Positions 28,152 to 38,900 are shown, counted from the stretch's first letter. The stretch: 64,000 nucleotides of DNA from Burkholderiales bacterium (GCA_020248665.1 JADCHE010000074.1:1-64000), one strand, 5' to 3'. The notes: a model not told the origin generated them from the sequence alone. Made by a program: numbers and translations.

Positions 28152-29153
28152 CTAGTCGATCGTCACGCCCGCGCGCCGGATCACCGGCGTCCAGCGAGCG
28201 AGCTCCTCGCGCATGAACGCGCCGAACTGCTGCGGCGTGTCGGCGATCGGTTCCATGTAGACCGCGCGCAGCCGCTCGACCGACGCGGGCTCCTTCAGCA
28301 CCGCGACGATCTCGCGGTTCAGCCGCTCGACGACCGGCGCCGGCGTGCGCGCGGGCACGACGATCCCGATCCACGCGGTCGCCTCGATGTCGGCGATGCC
28401 CGCCTCGCGGAAGGTCGGCACGTCCGGCACGAACACCGAGCGCTCGCGCGTCGTGACCGCGAGCGCGCGCAGCTTCCCGGCCTTCACCTGCGGCATCACC
28501 GCGAGCGGCGCGAGGCAGGCCATGTGCGTGTCGCCCTGCAGGATCGACATCACCGCCGCCGGCGACGCGTTGTAGGGCACGTGGACGATGTAGGTCCCGG
28601 TCCTCGCCTTGATCAGCTCCATCGAGAGGTGCGCGACCGTGCCCGCGCCGACCGATGCGTAGTTGTAGCGGCCCGGGTTGCGCCGCAGCAGGTCCATCAG
28701 CTCGCGGACCGTGCCGACGCCGAGCTCCGAGGACACCGCGAGCACGTTCGGCTGCGTTGCGGCGAGCGTGACCGGCGCGAGGTCGGCGAACGGGTCGTAC
28801 GGCATCTTCCGGTAGAGCACCGTGTTGTTGACCAGCGGCCCGGTGATCGACACGCCGACCGTGTAGCCGTCCGGCGCCGCCTTCGCGACCGCGTCGGTGC
28901 CGACGTTGCCGCCGGCGCCGGGCCGGTTCTCGACGACCACCGGCTGCCTGAGCGCGGGCGCGAGCCGGTCGGCGACGACCCGAGCGAGCACGTCAGGCGT
29001 GCTGCCGGGGCCGAAGGGCACGATCATCCGCAGCGGGCGGGTCGGCCAGTCGGCGGGCTGCGCGTGCACGGCGGGCGTGGCCAGCGCAGCGCCCGCGGCG
29101 AGCGCCGCGCGCAGCGCACCGCGTCGCGGCGAGGGGTCGGGGATTCGGGTCAT
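28152..29153 (-). CDS. Bug/TctC-type tripartite tricarboxylate transporter substrate-binding protein
   Basis: The 333-residue periplasmic protein has a Tat/Sec-like signal (SPRRGALRAALAAGAALATPAVHAQ). The Bug fold follows: WPTRPLRMIVPFGPGSTPDVLAR, the loop VVENRPGAGGNVGTDAVAKAAPDGYT, and the C-terminal RLNREIVAVLKEP. These proteins capture carboxylates and other small organic compounds. No TctA/TctB permease genes are nearby. The ATG overlaps the stop of the chorismate-mutase-like gene (ATGA), so it is the last gene of a three-gene coupled operon that probably provides its substrate context. Confidence 0.92.
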   Translation of the reverse strand: MTRIPDPSPRRGALRAALAAGAALATPAVHAQPADWPTRPLRMIVPFGPGSTPDVLARVVADRLAPALRQPVVVENRPGAGGNVGTDAVAKAAPDGYTVGVSITGPLVNNTVLYRKMPYDPFADLAPVTLAATQPNVLAVSSELGVGTVRELMDLLRRNPGRYNYASVGAGTVAHLSMELIKARTGTYIVHVPYNASPAAVMSILQGDTHMACLAPLAVMPQVKAGKLRALAVTTRERSVFVPDVPTFREAGIADIEATAWIGIVVPARTPAPVVERLNREIVAVLKEPASVERLRAVYMEPIADTPQQFGAFMREELARWTPVIRRAGVTID

Positions 29154-29641
29154 CGGTCCTCCGGATCGGGATCGGCGGCGATCGCCGGAACGGTCGCCGC
29201 GAGCAGTGCCTGCTCGCGGGCGACGAAGCCGGCGACCATCGTGCGCCAGGTCGCCTCGACGACGTCGGGCAGACCCGGGAACGCGTCGGCGTGCCACTCG
29301 GCGAGCGCGCGGACCCGCGCATGCACCGCGGCCTGGCGGGCGGGCGCGGCCGCCTGCGCGGCATCGCGCTTGAAGCGCGTCGCGTCCTTGACCAGCGCCG
29401 CACGGCGCGCGACGAGCGCGACCAGCTCGGCGTCGATCGCGTCGATGCCCGCGCGGACTTCGGCGAGCGTCGCGCAGAGCGGCACGTACGCCGGGTCCGC
29501 GAAGCGGCGCACCGCGGGCCGGTCGGGATCGGGGTCGTCGTGGGCTCGCCGCAGGCCGCCGGGCGCGGGGTCGCCCTGCGCGCTCGGAGCCGTGCCCGGG
29601 GCGGCGCCGTCGGCGCCGGGCGCGCGGGCGTCGCCGCTCAT
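29150..29641 (-). CDS. Chorismate mutase type II / isochorismate pyruvate-lyase-like protein
   Basis: In this 163-residue protein the first 55 or so residues are a disordered Pro/Ala/Asp-rich extension. Residues from about 57 form an AroQ-type three-helix unit: LAEVRAGIDAIDAELVALVA, RRAALVKDATRFKRD, and a last helix ending FVAREQALL. The pattern closely follows PchB (LADIREAIDRID, RFKAS, YIAEQ). The Arg, Arg-Arg and Lys active-site positions are kept; the usual Gln of the last helix appears to be Glu or shifted. It is coupled by ATGA overlaps both to the FAD oxidoreductase before it and to the Bug gene after it. Substrate inferred only. Confidence 0.75.
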   Translation of the reverse strand: MSGDARAPGADGAAPGTAPSAQGDPAPGGLRRAHDDPDPDRPAVRRFADPAYVPLCATLAEVRAGIDAIDAELVALVARRAALVKDATRFKRDAAQAAAPARQAAVHARVRALAEWHADAFPGLPDVVEATWRTMVAGFVAREQALLAATVPAIAADPDPEDR

Positions 29642-31191
29642 CGCGCGTCCCCGCGCCCCGCGACGACCGCGCCCGCGGCCCGCACGTCGTCTCCGGCCCC
29701 CGCCCGCACGGCCTCGGCTTTCGCCGCGTCGCCGTCCCCGCCATGCAGCACGACGCCCTGACCGCGCAGCGCGCGCCGCAGCGGCGCGATCGGCAGCGCG
29801 CGCAGGTCCGAGCGCGCGGCCGCGGCCTGCGCGGCAGCGGCGCCGGCCGCCTGCCCGGTCAGCCAGCACTGCGGGATCTCGCGCATGAACGCGTGCGAGG
29901 CCGGGTCGCTCGCGAGGTGCTTGCCCGGCGCGAGCAGGTTCGAGAACCGGCGCGGCACCAGCGCGCCGAGGCGTACCGACACGTTCGGCACCGAGAGCGC
30001 CGGCGACGGGCTCACCCCCACCTCGTCGGGGTGCACCGTGCCCGCGGTCCAGTCCTCGCGCGACATCCGCGCGACGCCGGCGATCCGCCGCGAGTGCCGC
30101 GCGCCGACCTGCGGCGCCATCTGCAGCGCGTACGCGCGCCCGAAGCCCGGCGCGTTCGCGCGGTAGAACGCGAGGTGCGAGGCCATCAGGTCGCGGCTCT
30201 CGACCTCGACGCGCGTGAGGTCCTCGAGGCTCAGCGCCGACAGTCCCGCGCGCCGCGGCCCCATGAAGAGCGCGACGTCGTCGCGCCAGGAGACGAACGG
30301 CTTCTCGAAGAGCCCGAGCTCGGCGCGGCCGCGTGCCATGAACGCGGCGAAGTCGGCCGGCCGCGTCGCGCGGAACGCGAGCCACGCGCGCATGTCGACG
30401 CCGCCGTACAGCCAAGAGGTGTTGATCGCGTGGTGGATGTCGCCGGCGTCGATGTCGTCGACCCAGTCGGGCGCCGCGTCGGTCGCCGGATCGGCACCGC
30501 GACGCCGCGACGCGGCCGCGACCAGGTCGGCGTCGCCGGTCGCGTCGACGAACACGTCGGCGGCGATCGCGAGCCGGCCCTGCTTGCTCTCGAGCACCAC
30601 GCCGGCGATGCGCGACGCGTCGTCGGGATCCGGCAGCACGTCGACGATCCATGCGTGGTGCACGAGCTCGACGCCCGCGTCGACGACCAGCCGCTGCGAC
30701 ACGGTCTTCAGCGACTCGGGGCTCACCGTCGGCGACCAGGTCACCACGCCGTGGAAGGCGGCGGTGCGCGCCGCCCACCACGCGGCGCTCGCCGCGTCGC
30801 GCGCGCCCCACTCGGCGCGCGGCGGGCCGGCGACCTCGTCGCGCGGCAACGCAGCGATCAGCTCCTCGGCGAGGCCGCGGATCACCGGCACGCCGTGCCA
30901 GTCGGTCATGCGGTCGATCCAGATCACCAGCCCCCCGGTCGACAGGCCGCCGAGGTGGTTGTAGCGCTCGACGAGCATCACCTGCGCGCCCGCGCGCGCC
31001 GCGGCGATCGCCGCAGCGGTGCCGGCGGGCCCGCCGCCCGCGACCAGCACCTGCGTGCGCGCCCACAGCGGCGTGCGTCGCGCGGGCTCGACGACCTCGC
31101 CGAGCGGCACGTCGTGGCGACGCGCGCGCGGCGCACCGTCGAACACGTCGGCCTCGAAGAACTGCCGGCCGTACTTCGGAAGCGGCTCCAT
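29638..31191 (-). CDS. FAD-dependent oxidoreductase (PF12831-like)
   Basis: The 517-residue protein has an N-terminal Rossmann motif [21 protein letters not shown] followed by ERYNHLGGLSTGG, a combination typical of the FAD_oxidored family. DVFVDATGDADLVAAA binds the second part of FAD. The C-terminal region has HLASDPASHAFMREIPQCW and [14 protein letters not shown]. Members act on varied organic acids and sugar derivatives. There is no signal peptide. It is the first gene of the operon with the PchB-like and Bug genes; its stop overlaps the next start (ATGA). The reaction is unknown. Confidence 0.85.
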   Translation of the reverse strand: MEPLPKYGRQFFEADVFDGAPRARRHDVPLGEVVEPARRTPLWARTQVLVAGGGPAGTAAAIAAARAGAQVMLVERYNHLGGLSTGGLVIWIDRMTDWHGVPVIRGLAEELIAALPRDEVAGPPRAEWGARDAASAAWWAARTAAFHGVVTWSPTVSPESLKTVSQRLVVDAGVELVHHAWIVDVLPDPDDASRIAGVVLESKQGRLAIAADVFVDATGDADLVAAASRRRGADPATDAAPDWVDDIDAGDIHHAINTSWLYGGVDMRAWLAFRATRPADFAAFMARGRAELGLFEKPFVSWRDDVALFMGPRRAGLSALSLEDLTRVEVESRDLMASHLAFYRANAPGFGRAYALQMAPQVGARHSRRIAGVARMSREDWTAGTVHPDEVGVSPSPALSVPNVSVRLGALVPRRFSNLLAPGKHLASDPASHAFMREIPQCWLTGQAAGAAAAQAAAARSDLRALPIAPLRRALRGQGVVLHGGDGDAAKAEAVRAGAGDDVRAAGAVVAGRGDAR

Positions 31192-31311
31192 CCGCGCAGT
31201 GTAGGCGCGGTTCCGGATTCGCGCGAAGCGCGGCGCGGCCGCGTCCGTTCCACGGGGCGAGCGAAAGACTGCGTCCAGAGCCGGCACGAGCCGGTCCGAC
31301 GAGGAGACCCG

Positions 31312-31989
31312 ATGATCCGCACCGCGCCCGCCCCGACCGGGGCCGCCGCCGCGCCGCGCGAGATGACGGTGCAGGACCTGCTGCGCCACACCTCGGGACT
31401 GACCTACGCGCCGTTCGGCCGCTCGGCGGTCAAGGACGAGTACGCGAAGGCCGACATCAATCCCGGCCTGCGGCAGTTGCCCTTCGACCTGTCGGAGATG
31501 GCGAGCCGGCTCGGGAAGATGCCGCTCGCGTTCGCCCCCGGCACCACCTGGGACTACAGCATCTCGACCGACGTGCTCGGGCTGGTCGTCGACTCCCTGC
31601 GCTTCACGCAGATGCTGCTGAACGGCGGCGAGCTCGACGGCGTACGGATCGTGTCGAGGAAGACGATCGAGTACATGTCGTCCGACCCCCTCGGCCCGAT
31701 CGGCCGCGGCCCGGCCTACCTGCCCGGACCGGGCCACGGCTTCGGGCTCGGCTTCGCGGTGCGCAACGGCTCGGGCGAGTCGGCGTGGTACGGCAGCCCC
31801 GGCGACTACTACCGGGGTGGCTGCGCGGGCACGGCGTTCTGGGTCGATCCGAAGGAGCGGCTGGTCGCTGTCTGGATGATGCAGGGCCCCGGGCCGGGCG
31901 GTGCTCCGCCGCCGCCTCAGGCTGGCCGATCGTCCTCGAAGCGTGACCCGGCCGCGCGCACGCCCGGGTCGAACACCGTCGGCGGATAG
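31312..31989 (+). pseudogene. Decayed class C beta-lactamase-family serine hydrolase
   Basis: A 225-codon frame begins with a good ribosome binding site (GAGGAG) and an ATG at 31312. It encodes MTVQDLLRHTSGLTY, then FAPGTTWDYSISTDVLGLVVD, then jumps to SLRFTQMLLNGGELDGVRIV and ends with GTAFWVDPKERLVAVWMMQG. In intact relatives about 110 residues with the catalytic SxxK precede the first block, and roughly 100 residues lie between the second and third. Both are missing here, without frameshift. The last 30 or so codons are non-homologous and run into the 3' end of the opposing transglutaminase gene. It cannot be catalytically active. Confidence 0.75.
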
Positions 31990-32633
31990 TGCGCCGCGAA
32001 GTCGGCCATGACCGTGTCGAACGGCAGGTCGTCGTAGAGGCCGTCGTCGCGCAGGTACTGCATGTGCCGGCGGCTCGCGGCGTCGTGCTCCTGCAGCAGC
32101 GCGTCGTGCTCGCCGTCGAACTCGGTCGGCCGCACGCCGAAGCGCTCGCACAGCTCGAGGTTGAACACTGCGGCGGCCTTGACCCAGCGGCCGTCGAGCC
32201 AGAGCGCCGCGTAGCCGTGGTCGTGGAAGACGTCCGTGCCGCCGAGCGCGCGCCGCAGCTTCTCGGTATTCAGGTGGTTGGTCACGTCGGCGAGGCCGAC
32301 GGCCGCCGGGATGCCGGCCGCGCGCGCGGCCGCCGCGAGCAGCCCGGCCTTCGGCACGCACCAGTTCCGTCCGCTGTCGGCGACCGTGCTCGCGCGGTAG
32401 TCGTCGCGCCGCGTCGAGCAGGTGAACGGGTCGTAGCGGATCCGGTCGCGGACCGCGTAGAACAGCCGCACCGCCCGCTCGCGCGGGGTTTCGGCGCTGC
32501 CCACCGCGGCCGCGACGAAGGCCCGTACGGACGGATGGTCGGAATCGAGCAGCTCGCTCGCGCCGCGGCAGCGCTCGAGGAACGAGGGGCCGGCCGCTTC
32601 GAGCGGCACGCCCCGCGGCGGCCCCTCGGGCAC
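31917..32633 (-). CDS. Transglutaminase-like domain protein
   Basis: The 238-residue protein has the papain-like transglutaminase fold. ERAVRLFYAVRDRIRYDPF leads to NWCVPKAGLLAAAARAAGIPA with catalytic Cys92, and FHDHGYAALWLDGRWVKA with His139. Bacterial members are proteases or amidases of unknown target. No signal peptide is visible, so it is probably cytoplasmic. The GTG at 32633 lies one base after the dienelactone hydrolase stop (TGACGTG). GTG at 32609 is an alternative start. It overlaps the 3' end of the serine-hydrolase pseudogene on the other strand. Confidence 0.82.
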   Translation of the reverse strand: MPEGPPRGVPLEAAGPSFLERCRGASELLDSDHPSVRAFVAAAVGSAETPRERAVRLFYAVRDRIRYDPFTCSTRRDDYRASTVADSGRNWCVPKAGLLAAAARAAGIPAAVGLADVTNHLNTEKLRRALGGTDVFHDHGYAALWLDGRWVKAAAVFNLELCERFGVRPTEFDGEHDALLQEHDAASRRHMQYLRDDGLYDDLPFDTVMADFAAHYPPTVFDPGVRAAGSRFEDDRPA

Positions 32634-32634
32634 G

Positions 32635-33555
32635 TCAGGCGGGCCCGTGCCTGCGGAACCACGCGGTCGCGCGCTTCCAGCCGTCCTCGGCCGCGTCCTT
32701 GCGATACGTCGGCCGGTAGTCGGCATGGAACGCGTGCGGCGCGTCGGGATAGACGACGAACTCCGAGGCCTTCGCCGGCGCGGGACCGGCGGCGAGCCGC
32801 GTCTTCATCTCGTCGACGGTGGTGAGCGGGATGCCGGCGTCGGCACCGCCGTAGAGGCCGAGCACCGGGGCCTTCTTCGTCAGCGCGGCCTCGTACGGAT
32901 GGAACGGCGTGGCCGGGCTGGTCGGACCGGTGAGCCGGCCGTACCAGGCGACGCCCGACTTGAGCCGCGGATTGTGCGAGGCGTACAGCCACACGATCCG
33001 CCCGCCCCAGCAGAAGCCGGTGATGCCGGCATTCGCGGCGTCGCCGCCGTTGGTGTTCGCGAAGGCGAGCGTCGCGTCCAGGTCGGACATCACCTGCGCG
33101 TCGGTGACCTTCGGCACGAGGTCCGAGAGGATCTGCGGCGTCGTCGGATAGGTCTGCGGGTCGCCGAAGCGGAAGAACAGCTCGGGCGCGACCGCGTGCC
33201 AGCCGGCGCGCGCGAAGCGCCGGCAGACGTCCTTGATGTGCTCGTGCACGCCCCAGATCTCCTGCACGACCAGGATCGTCGGCGCACCGCTCGCGTTCGC
33301 CGGCGCGGCGAAGTAGCCGGGCATCGAGCGGCCGTCGCGCGTCGGGATCAGCACGTCGCCGGCGCGCAGGCCGGTCGCGGGCGTCGTGATCGTCTGGGCG
33401 AGCAGCGGTCCGGTCGGTGCGACCGCCAGCGCGAAGCCCGCGCCGGCCGAGCCGGCGAGGAAGCCGCGGCGATCGACCTTGACCGGAGGGACGAGCGAAT
33501 CGAAGTCCGCCGAGACCGGATCGGGGGACCGGCCGTCGCGAAGGGAATCGTCCAA
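32635..33555 (-). CDS. Exported dienelactone hydrolase family protein
   Basis: The 306-residue alpha/beta hydrolase carries a twin-arginine signal (VDRRGFLAGSAGAGFALAVA) and the cysteine nucleophile GFCWGGRIVWLYA typical of dienelactone hydrolases. Acid LYGGADAGIP and base DAPHAFHADY follow. ILVVQEIWGVHEHIKDVCRR is highly conserved in the exported betaproteobacterial group. The start is TTG at 33555: an AGAGGAG ribosome binding site lies 8 bases before it and no ATG fits the leader. It heads a unit with the transglutaminase gene and is divergent from glgB. Confidence 0.88.
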   Translation of the reverse strand: MDDSLRDGRSPDPVSADFDSLVPPVKVDRRGFLAGSAGAGFALAVAPTGPLLAQTITTPATGLRAGDVLIPTRDGRSMPGYFAAPANASGAPTILVVQEIWGVHEHIKDVCRRFARAGWHAVAPELFFRFGDPQTYPTTPQILSDLVPKVTDAQVMSDLDATLAFANTNGGDAANAGITGFCWGGRIVWLYASHNPRLKSGVAWYGRLTGPTSPATPFHPYEAALTKKAPVLGLYGGADAGIPLTTVDEMKTRLAAGPAPAKASEFVVYPDAPHAFHADYRPTYRKDAAEDGWKRATAWFRRHGPA

Positions 33556-33668
33556 GTAAGGCTCCTCTGCTATCGTGGATGCGGAACGGGCCGTGGCCGG
33601 TGGGAGTCGCCGAAGGCACGCGAGTCCCGATGCTAACGCACAGGTCCTCCTCCTTCCCGCGTGCCCGA

Positions 33669-33687
33669 CCGTGCCCCGGGGGCACGG
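33669..33687 (+). repeat. Near-perfect 19-base palindrome in the glgB leader
   Basis: CCGTGCCCC (33669-33677) and GGGGCACGG (33679-33687) are exact inverted repeats around one G. The element ends 28 bases before the glgB ATG in the 160-base region shared with the divergent dienelactone hydrolase gene. It could be an operator or a hairpin in the transcript. I see no clear -10/-35 pair in that region. Confidence 0.35.
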
Positions 33688-33715
33688 CACCGATGCCCGG
33701 ACGCCGACCGACACG

Positions 33716-35956
33716 ATGACCGATCCCTGGGCCCTGACGGGCACCGACCGCGCCGCGGTCGACGCGCTGCTCGCCGCGACGCACGGCGATCCGTTCTCGG
33801 TGCTCGGCTGGCACGAGCCCGCGCCGGGCGCGCACGTGGTGCGCTGCCTGCTGCCCGGCGCGTCGAGCGTGGCGGTCGTCGACGCCGACGGCCGCGTCCG
33901 AGGCACGCTCGAGCCGCTCGCGGGCGGCGTGTTCGCGGGGCGCGTCGACGCGCCCGCGGGCCGCTTCGCCTACCGGCTGCGCATCGACGACGCCCGCCTC
34001 GTCGACGACCCGTACCGCTTCGGCACCGTGCTCGGCGAGCTCGACCTGCACCTGCTCGCGCAGGGCACCCACTGGCGCGCCTGGCGCGCGCTCGGCGCGA
34101 TCGCCCGCGTCGTCGACGGCGTTGCCGGCACCGCGTTCGCGGTCTGGGCGCCGAACGCGCGGCGGGTTTCGGTCGTCGGCACGTTCAACGACTGGGACGG
34201 CCGCGTGCACCCGATGCGCCGCCGCATCGAGGCCGGCGTCTGGGAGCTGTTCGTGCCGGGCGTCGGCGACGGCGCGCTCTACAAGTACGAGCTCTTCGGC
34301 GCGAACGGCGAGCGGCTGCTGAAGGGCGACCCGTACGCGCGCCACGCCGAGCCGCCGCCCGCGACCGCCTCGCGCGTTCGGCACGAGCGGCCGTTCGCGT
34401 GGACCGACGACGCGTGGCTCGCCTCGCGCGCGCAGCGCCAGTCGCGCGACGCGCCGATGTCGGTCTACGAGGTCCACCTCGGCTCGTGGATGCGCCACCC
34501 CGACGGCCGCCCCCACGGCTACCGCGAGCTCGCCGAGTCGCTGGTGCCCTACGCGAAGCGGATGGGCTTCACGCACCTGGAGCTGATGCCGGTGTCCGAG
34601 CACCCGTTCGGCGGCTCGTGGGGCTACCAGCCGACGGCGCTGTACGCGCCGACCGCGCGCTGGGGCGACCCCGACGACTTCCGCGCGTTCGTCGACCGCG
34701 CGCACGGCGAGGGACTCGGCGTGATCCTCGACTGGGTGCCGGCGCACTTCCCGTCGGACGCGCACGGGCTCGTCGCGTTCGACGGCACGACGCTCTACGA
34801 GCACGCCGACCCGCGCATCGGCCGGCACGCCGAATGGGGCACGCTCGTCTACGACTTCGGCCGCATCGAGGTCGCGAACTTCCTGATCGCCAACGCACTC
34901 TACTGGCTGCACGAGTTCCACGTCGACGGGCTGCGCGTCGACGCGGTCGCCTCGATGCTCTACCTCGACTACAGCCGGCCCGCGGGCGCCTGGCGGCCGA
35001 ACGTGCACGGCGGCAACGAGAACCTGGAGGCGGTCGCCTTCGTCAAGCGCCTGAACGAGAAGGTCTACGAGGAGGTGCCCGGCGCGGTCACGATCGCCGA
35101 GGAGTCGACCGCGTGGCCCGGCGTGTCGCGGCCGACCTGGCTCGGCGGGCTGGGCTTCGGCTACAAGTGGAACATGGGCTGGATGAACGACACCCTCGCC
35201 TACGTGCACGAGGATCCGGTGCACCGCCCGTGGCACCACCACCGGCTCACCTTCGGGCTGGTGTACGCGTTCTCCGAGAACTTCGTGCTGCCGCTGTCGC
35301 ACGACGAGGTCGTGCACGGCAAGGGCTCGCTGCTCTCGAAGATGCCCGGCGACGACTGGCGGCGCTTCGCGAACCTGCGTGCCTACCTGTCGTTCATGTG
35401 GACGCAGCCCGGCAAGAAGCTGCTCTTCATGGGCGGCGAGATCGGCCAGTGGCGCGAGTGGCACCACGACCGAGAGCTCGACTGGGGGCTGCTGGGCGAC
35501 GCGTCGAACGGCACGCTGCACCGCGGGCTGCAGGCGCTGGTCGGCGACCTGAACCGGCTCTACGCGACGCTGCCCGCGCTGCACCGCCACGACTGCGACG
35601 CCCGGGGCTTCGAATGGATCGACTGCGCCGACTCGGCGCAGAGCGTGGTCGCCTGGCTGCGCAACGGCAGCGGGTCCGGCGAGCGCGCGATGGTCGCGTG
35701 CAACTTCACGCCGGTGCCGCGCGAGGGCTACCGGCTCGGCGTGCCCTGCGGCGGGCGCTGGTCCGAGGTGCTCAACAGCGACGCGGCCGTCTACGGCGGC
35801 AGCGGCCTCGGCAACCTCGGCGGCGTCGAGGCCGAGCCGATCCCGGCGCACGGCCGGCCGTGGTCGGTGGCGCTGACGCTGCCGCCGCTCGCCGCGCTGG
35901 TGCTGCGGCCCGAGGGCCCGGAGGCCGGACGCACGGCGCCGGTCGCGCCCGCGTGA
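33716..35956 (+). CDS. glgB: 1,4-alpha-glucan branching enzyme
   Basis: The 746-residue GH13 enzyme cuts an alpha-1,4 chain and rejoins it as an alpha-1,6 branch. It has an N-terminal beta domain (about 1-100), a CBM48 module ([25 protein letters not shown]) and the catalytic barrel: [22 protein letters not shown], nucleophile region [18 protein letters not shown], acid IAEESTAW and [18 protein letters not shown]-terminal beta domain follows. Length is typical. Its stop overlaps the start of the GlgX-MalQ fusion (GTGA). glgC, glgA and glgP are not in the window. Confidence 0.95.
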   Translation: MTDPWALTGTDRAAVDALLAATHGDPFSVLGWHEPAPGAHVVRCLLPGASSVAVVDADGRVRGTLEPLAGGVFAGRVDAPAGRFAYRLRIDDARLVDDPYRFGTVLGELDLHLLAQGTHWRAWRALGAIARVVDGVAGTAFAVWAPNARRVSVVGTFNDWDGRVHPMRRRIEAGVWELFVPGVGDGALYKYELFGANGERLLKGDPYARHAEPPPATASRVRHERPFAWTDDAWLASRAQRQSRDAPMSVYEVHLGSWMRHPDGRPHGYRELAESLVPYAKRMGFTHLELMPVSEHPFGGSWGYQPTALYAPTARWGDPDDFRAFVDRAHGEGLGVILDWVPAHFPSDAHGLVAFDGTTLYEHADPRIGRHAEWGTLVYDFGRIEVANFLIANALYWLHEFHVDGLRVDAVASMLYLDYSRPAGAWRPNVHGGNENLEAVAFVKRLNEKVYEEVPGAVTIAEESTAWPGVSRPTWLGGLGFGYKWNMGWMNDTLAYVHEDPVHRPWHHHRLTFGLVYAFSENFVLPLSHDEVVHGKGSLLSKMPGDDWRRFANLRAYLSFMWTQPGKKLLFMGGEIGQWREWHHDRELDWGLLGDASNGTLHRGLQALVGDLNRLYATLPALHRHDCDARGFEWIDCADSAQSVVAWLRNGSGSGERAMVACNFTPVPREGYRLGVPCGGRWSEVLNSDAAVYGGSGLGNLGGVEAEPIPAHGRPWSVALTLPPLAALVLRPEGPEAGRTAPVAPA

Positions 35957-38900
35957 GCGGCGCGATCGAACTCGGCGCGCCGGGGCCGCCCGGCGCGCAC
36001 GTCGACGGCGACGGGGTGAACGTCGCGGTCTGGTCGCGGCACGCGACGCGCATCGAGCTGTGCGTGTTCGACGCAGACGGCACGCGCGAGCTCGCGCGCC
36101 ACGCGCTGCCGGGCCGCAGCGGCGACGTGTGGCACGGCCGCCTGCCGGGCGCGGGTCCGGGCCTCGTCTACGGCCTGCGCGCGCACGGCCCCTATGCGCC
36201 GCGCGAGGGCCATCGCTTCAATCCGAACAAGCTGCTGCTCGACCCGCATGCCCGCGAACTCGTCGGCGCCTTCCGCTGGGACGACGCGGTGCTCGGCTAC
36301 GAGGCGGGCCACCCCGACGGGTGCGACTCGTTCGACGCGCGCGACAGCGCGCCCTTCGTGCCCAAGGGCCGCGTGCCGGCGCCGTGGCCGCGCGACGGCG
36401 CCGACCGGCCTCCGAAACCCGGCCGGCCGTGGGGCGAGACGGTGCTCTACGAGCTGCACGTCAAGGGCTTCACCGCGACGCACCCGCGCATCCCGATGCA
36501 GCAGCGCGGCACCGTCGAAGGGCTCGCGCACCCCGAGTCGATCGCCCACCTGAAGCGCCTCGGCGTCACCGCGGTCGAGCTGCTGCCCGTCGCCGCTTGG
36601 CTCGACGAGCTGCACCTCGCGCGGCGAGGCCGTTCGAACTACTGGGGCTACAACCCGATCGCGTTCTCCGCGATCCAGCCCGCGCTCGCCGGTCCCGGCG
36701 GCCTCGCGGCGATGCGCGACGCGGTCGATACGCTGCACGCGTCCGGCATCGAGGTGATCCTCGACGTGGTGTTCAACCACACCGGCGAGGGCGACGAGCG
36801 CGGTCCCACGCTGTCGCTGCGCGGCCTCGACAATGCGTCCTACTACGTGCCCGACCCGCATCGGCCCGGCGGCTACCGCAACCTCTCCGGCTGCGGCAAC
36901 ACGCTCGCCGCGTGGCGACCGGAGGTCGGCGCTCTGATCGTCGACGCGCTGCGCTTCTGGGCCGGCGAGGTCGGCGTCGACGGCTTCCGCTTCGACCTCG
37001 CCTCGGCGGTCGCGCGCGACGGGCACGGCGGCTTCGATCCGCACCTGCCGTGGCTGCGCGCGCTGCGCGAGGACCCGGTGCTCGCGCGCTGCAAGCTCGT
37101 CGCCGAGGGCTGGGACTGCGAGGGCTGGTTCGTCGGCGGCTTCCCGCCCGGCTGGTCCGAGTGGAACGACCGCTACCGCGACGACGTGCGCCGCTTCTGG
37201 CTCGGCCGCGCGCACGGCGTGGGCGCACTCGCCACGAGGCTCGCCGGCTCGAGCGACCTGTTCGGCGCCCACGGGCGCGGCCCGGGCGCGAGCATCGACT
37301 TCGTGACCGCGCACGACGGCTTCACGCTCGCCGACACGGTGTCCTACGCGCACCGGCGCAACCACGCGAACGGCGAGGACAACCGCGACGGCCACGCGCA
37401 CGAGGTCGCCGACGGCGGCGGCGCCGAAGGCCCGACCGACGACCCCGCCGTGCGCCGTCGCCGCGCGGCGCGCGCCCGTGCGATGCTCGCGACGCTGATG
37501 CTCTCGCGCGGCGTGCCGATGCTGCGCGCCGGCGACGAGCTCGGCGCGACGCAGCACGGCAACAACAACGCCTACTGCCAGGACGGCCCGATCACCTGGC
37601 TGCGCTGGCCCGACGCGCCGGACGGGCCGGTCGCCGACACCGGCGACGCGGTGGGCGCCGACCTGCGCGACCTCGTCGGCACCCTCGCGAGGCTGCGCGC
37701 GGCATGGCCGTGCCTGCGCGACGAGGGGTTCCTCTCCGGCGCGCCCTCGCACGACGCCGAGGGCCTGAGCGACGTCGCCTGGCTGCGCGAGGACGGCGAG
37801 CCGCTGCACGCGCACGACTGGCACGAGGGCGGCCGGCGGGCGATCGCGATGCGCCTCGACGCCGGCGTGCCGCGGCCCGGCGCGCCGCACGACAGGGTCT
37901 GGATCGGCTTCGCGTCGGCCGACGGGCCGACGCGCTTCGTGCTGCCGCCGGTGCCGCACGAGGACGGCTGGGTCCGCGTGCTCGACACCTCGGCGCCGCG
38001 GGCCGCGCTCGAGCTCGACGCGCCGGGTGGGCTGGTGGTCGACGGCGCCGCGGTCGTCGTCTGCGCGGCCGGCGCGATCGCGCGCGCCGAGCGCGCCCGC
38101 TGGCGCCGCGGCGTGCCGGCCGCGCTGCTGGTGCCCGCCGACGACCCGACCGCCGCGCTGGAGCTGGTGCTCGCCGACGCGGACCTGCCCGCCGAGGTGT
38201 CGATCGGCGGCGGCGTCGAGACGGAGGCGCTGCGGGTACGCGTGGACGTCGCGAACTCGACGGTCGTCGAGGCGCGCATCGTTGACGGCCTGCCGCTCTC
38301 GCGCCGCCGGCTCAGGCTGCCGCGCGCGCTCCCGCCCGGCGCGTGGTCCGTGCGCTGGTACCGCGCGCCGGTGGGCGCGGACGGGCTGCCCTCGTCGCCG
38401 CGCGCGTCCGGCCAGGCGTGGGCGCACCCGCCGCGCTGTCACCTGCCGCCCGCGCTCGCGCGGGCCCCCGGCACGTGGGTGATGTCGGTGCAGCTCTACG
38501 GGCTGTCGTCCGACGAGGACTGGGGCATCGGCGACTTCGGCGACCTCGCCGCGCTCGGCGTGCGCGCCGCGGCGATCGGCGCGGCGGGCCTGCTGGTCTC
38601 GCCGGTGCACGCGCCCTCGCTCGGCTGGCCCGACCGCGGCTCGCCCTACTCGCCGTCGAGCCGCCTCGCGCTGAACCCGCTCTACGTGTCGCTGCCGCGC
38701 GCGGCGCGCGCGTTCGCGGTGCCGCTCTTCGACGCCTGGGTCGCGCGCAAGGACACGCGCGCCGCGATCGCCGCCGCCCGCGCCGCGCCGGTGGTCGACT
38801 ACCCCGCGGTATCGGCGCTCAAGCGCGCCGGCCTCGAGCGGCTGTGGCGCGACTTCGGCGCGACCGCCGGCACCGCGCGCACCCGCGAGGCCGCCCGCGA

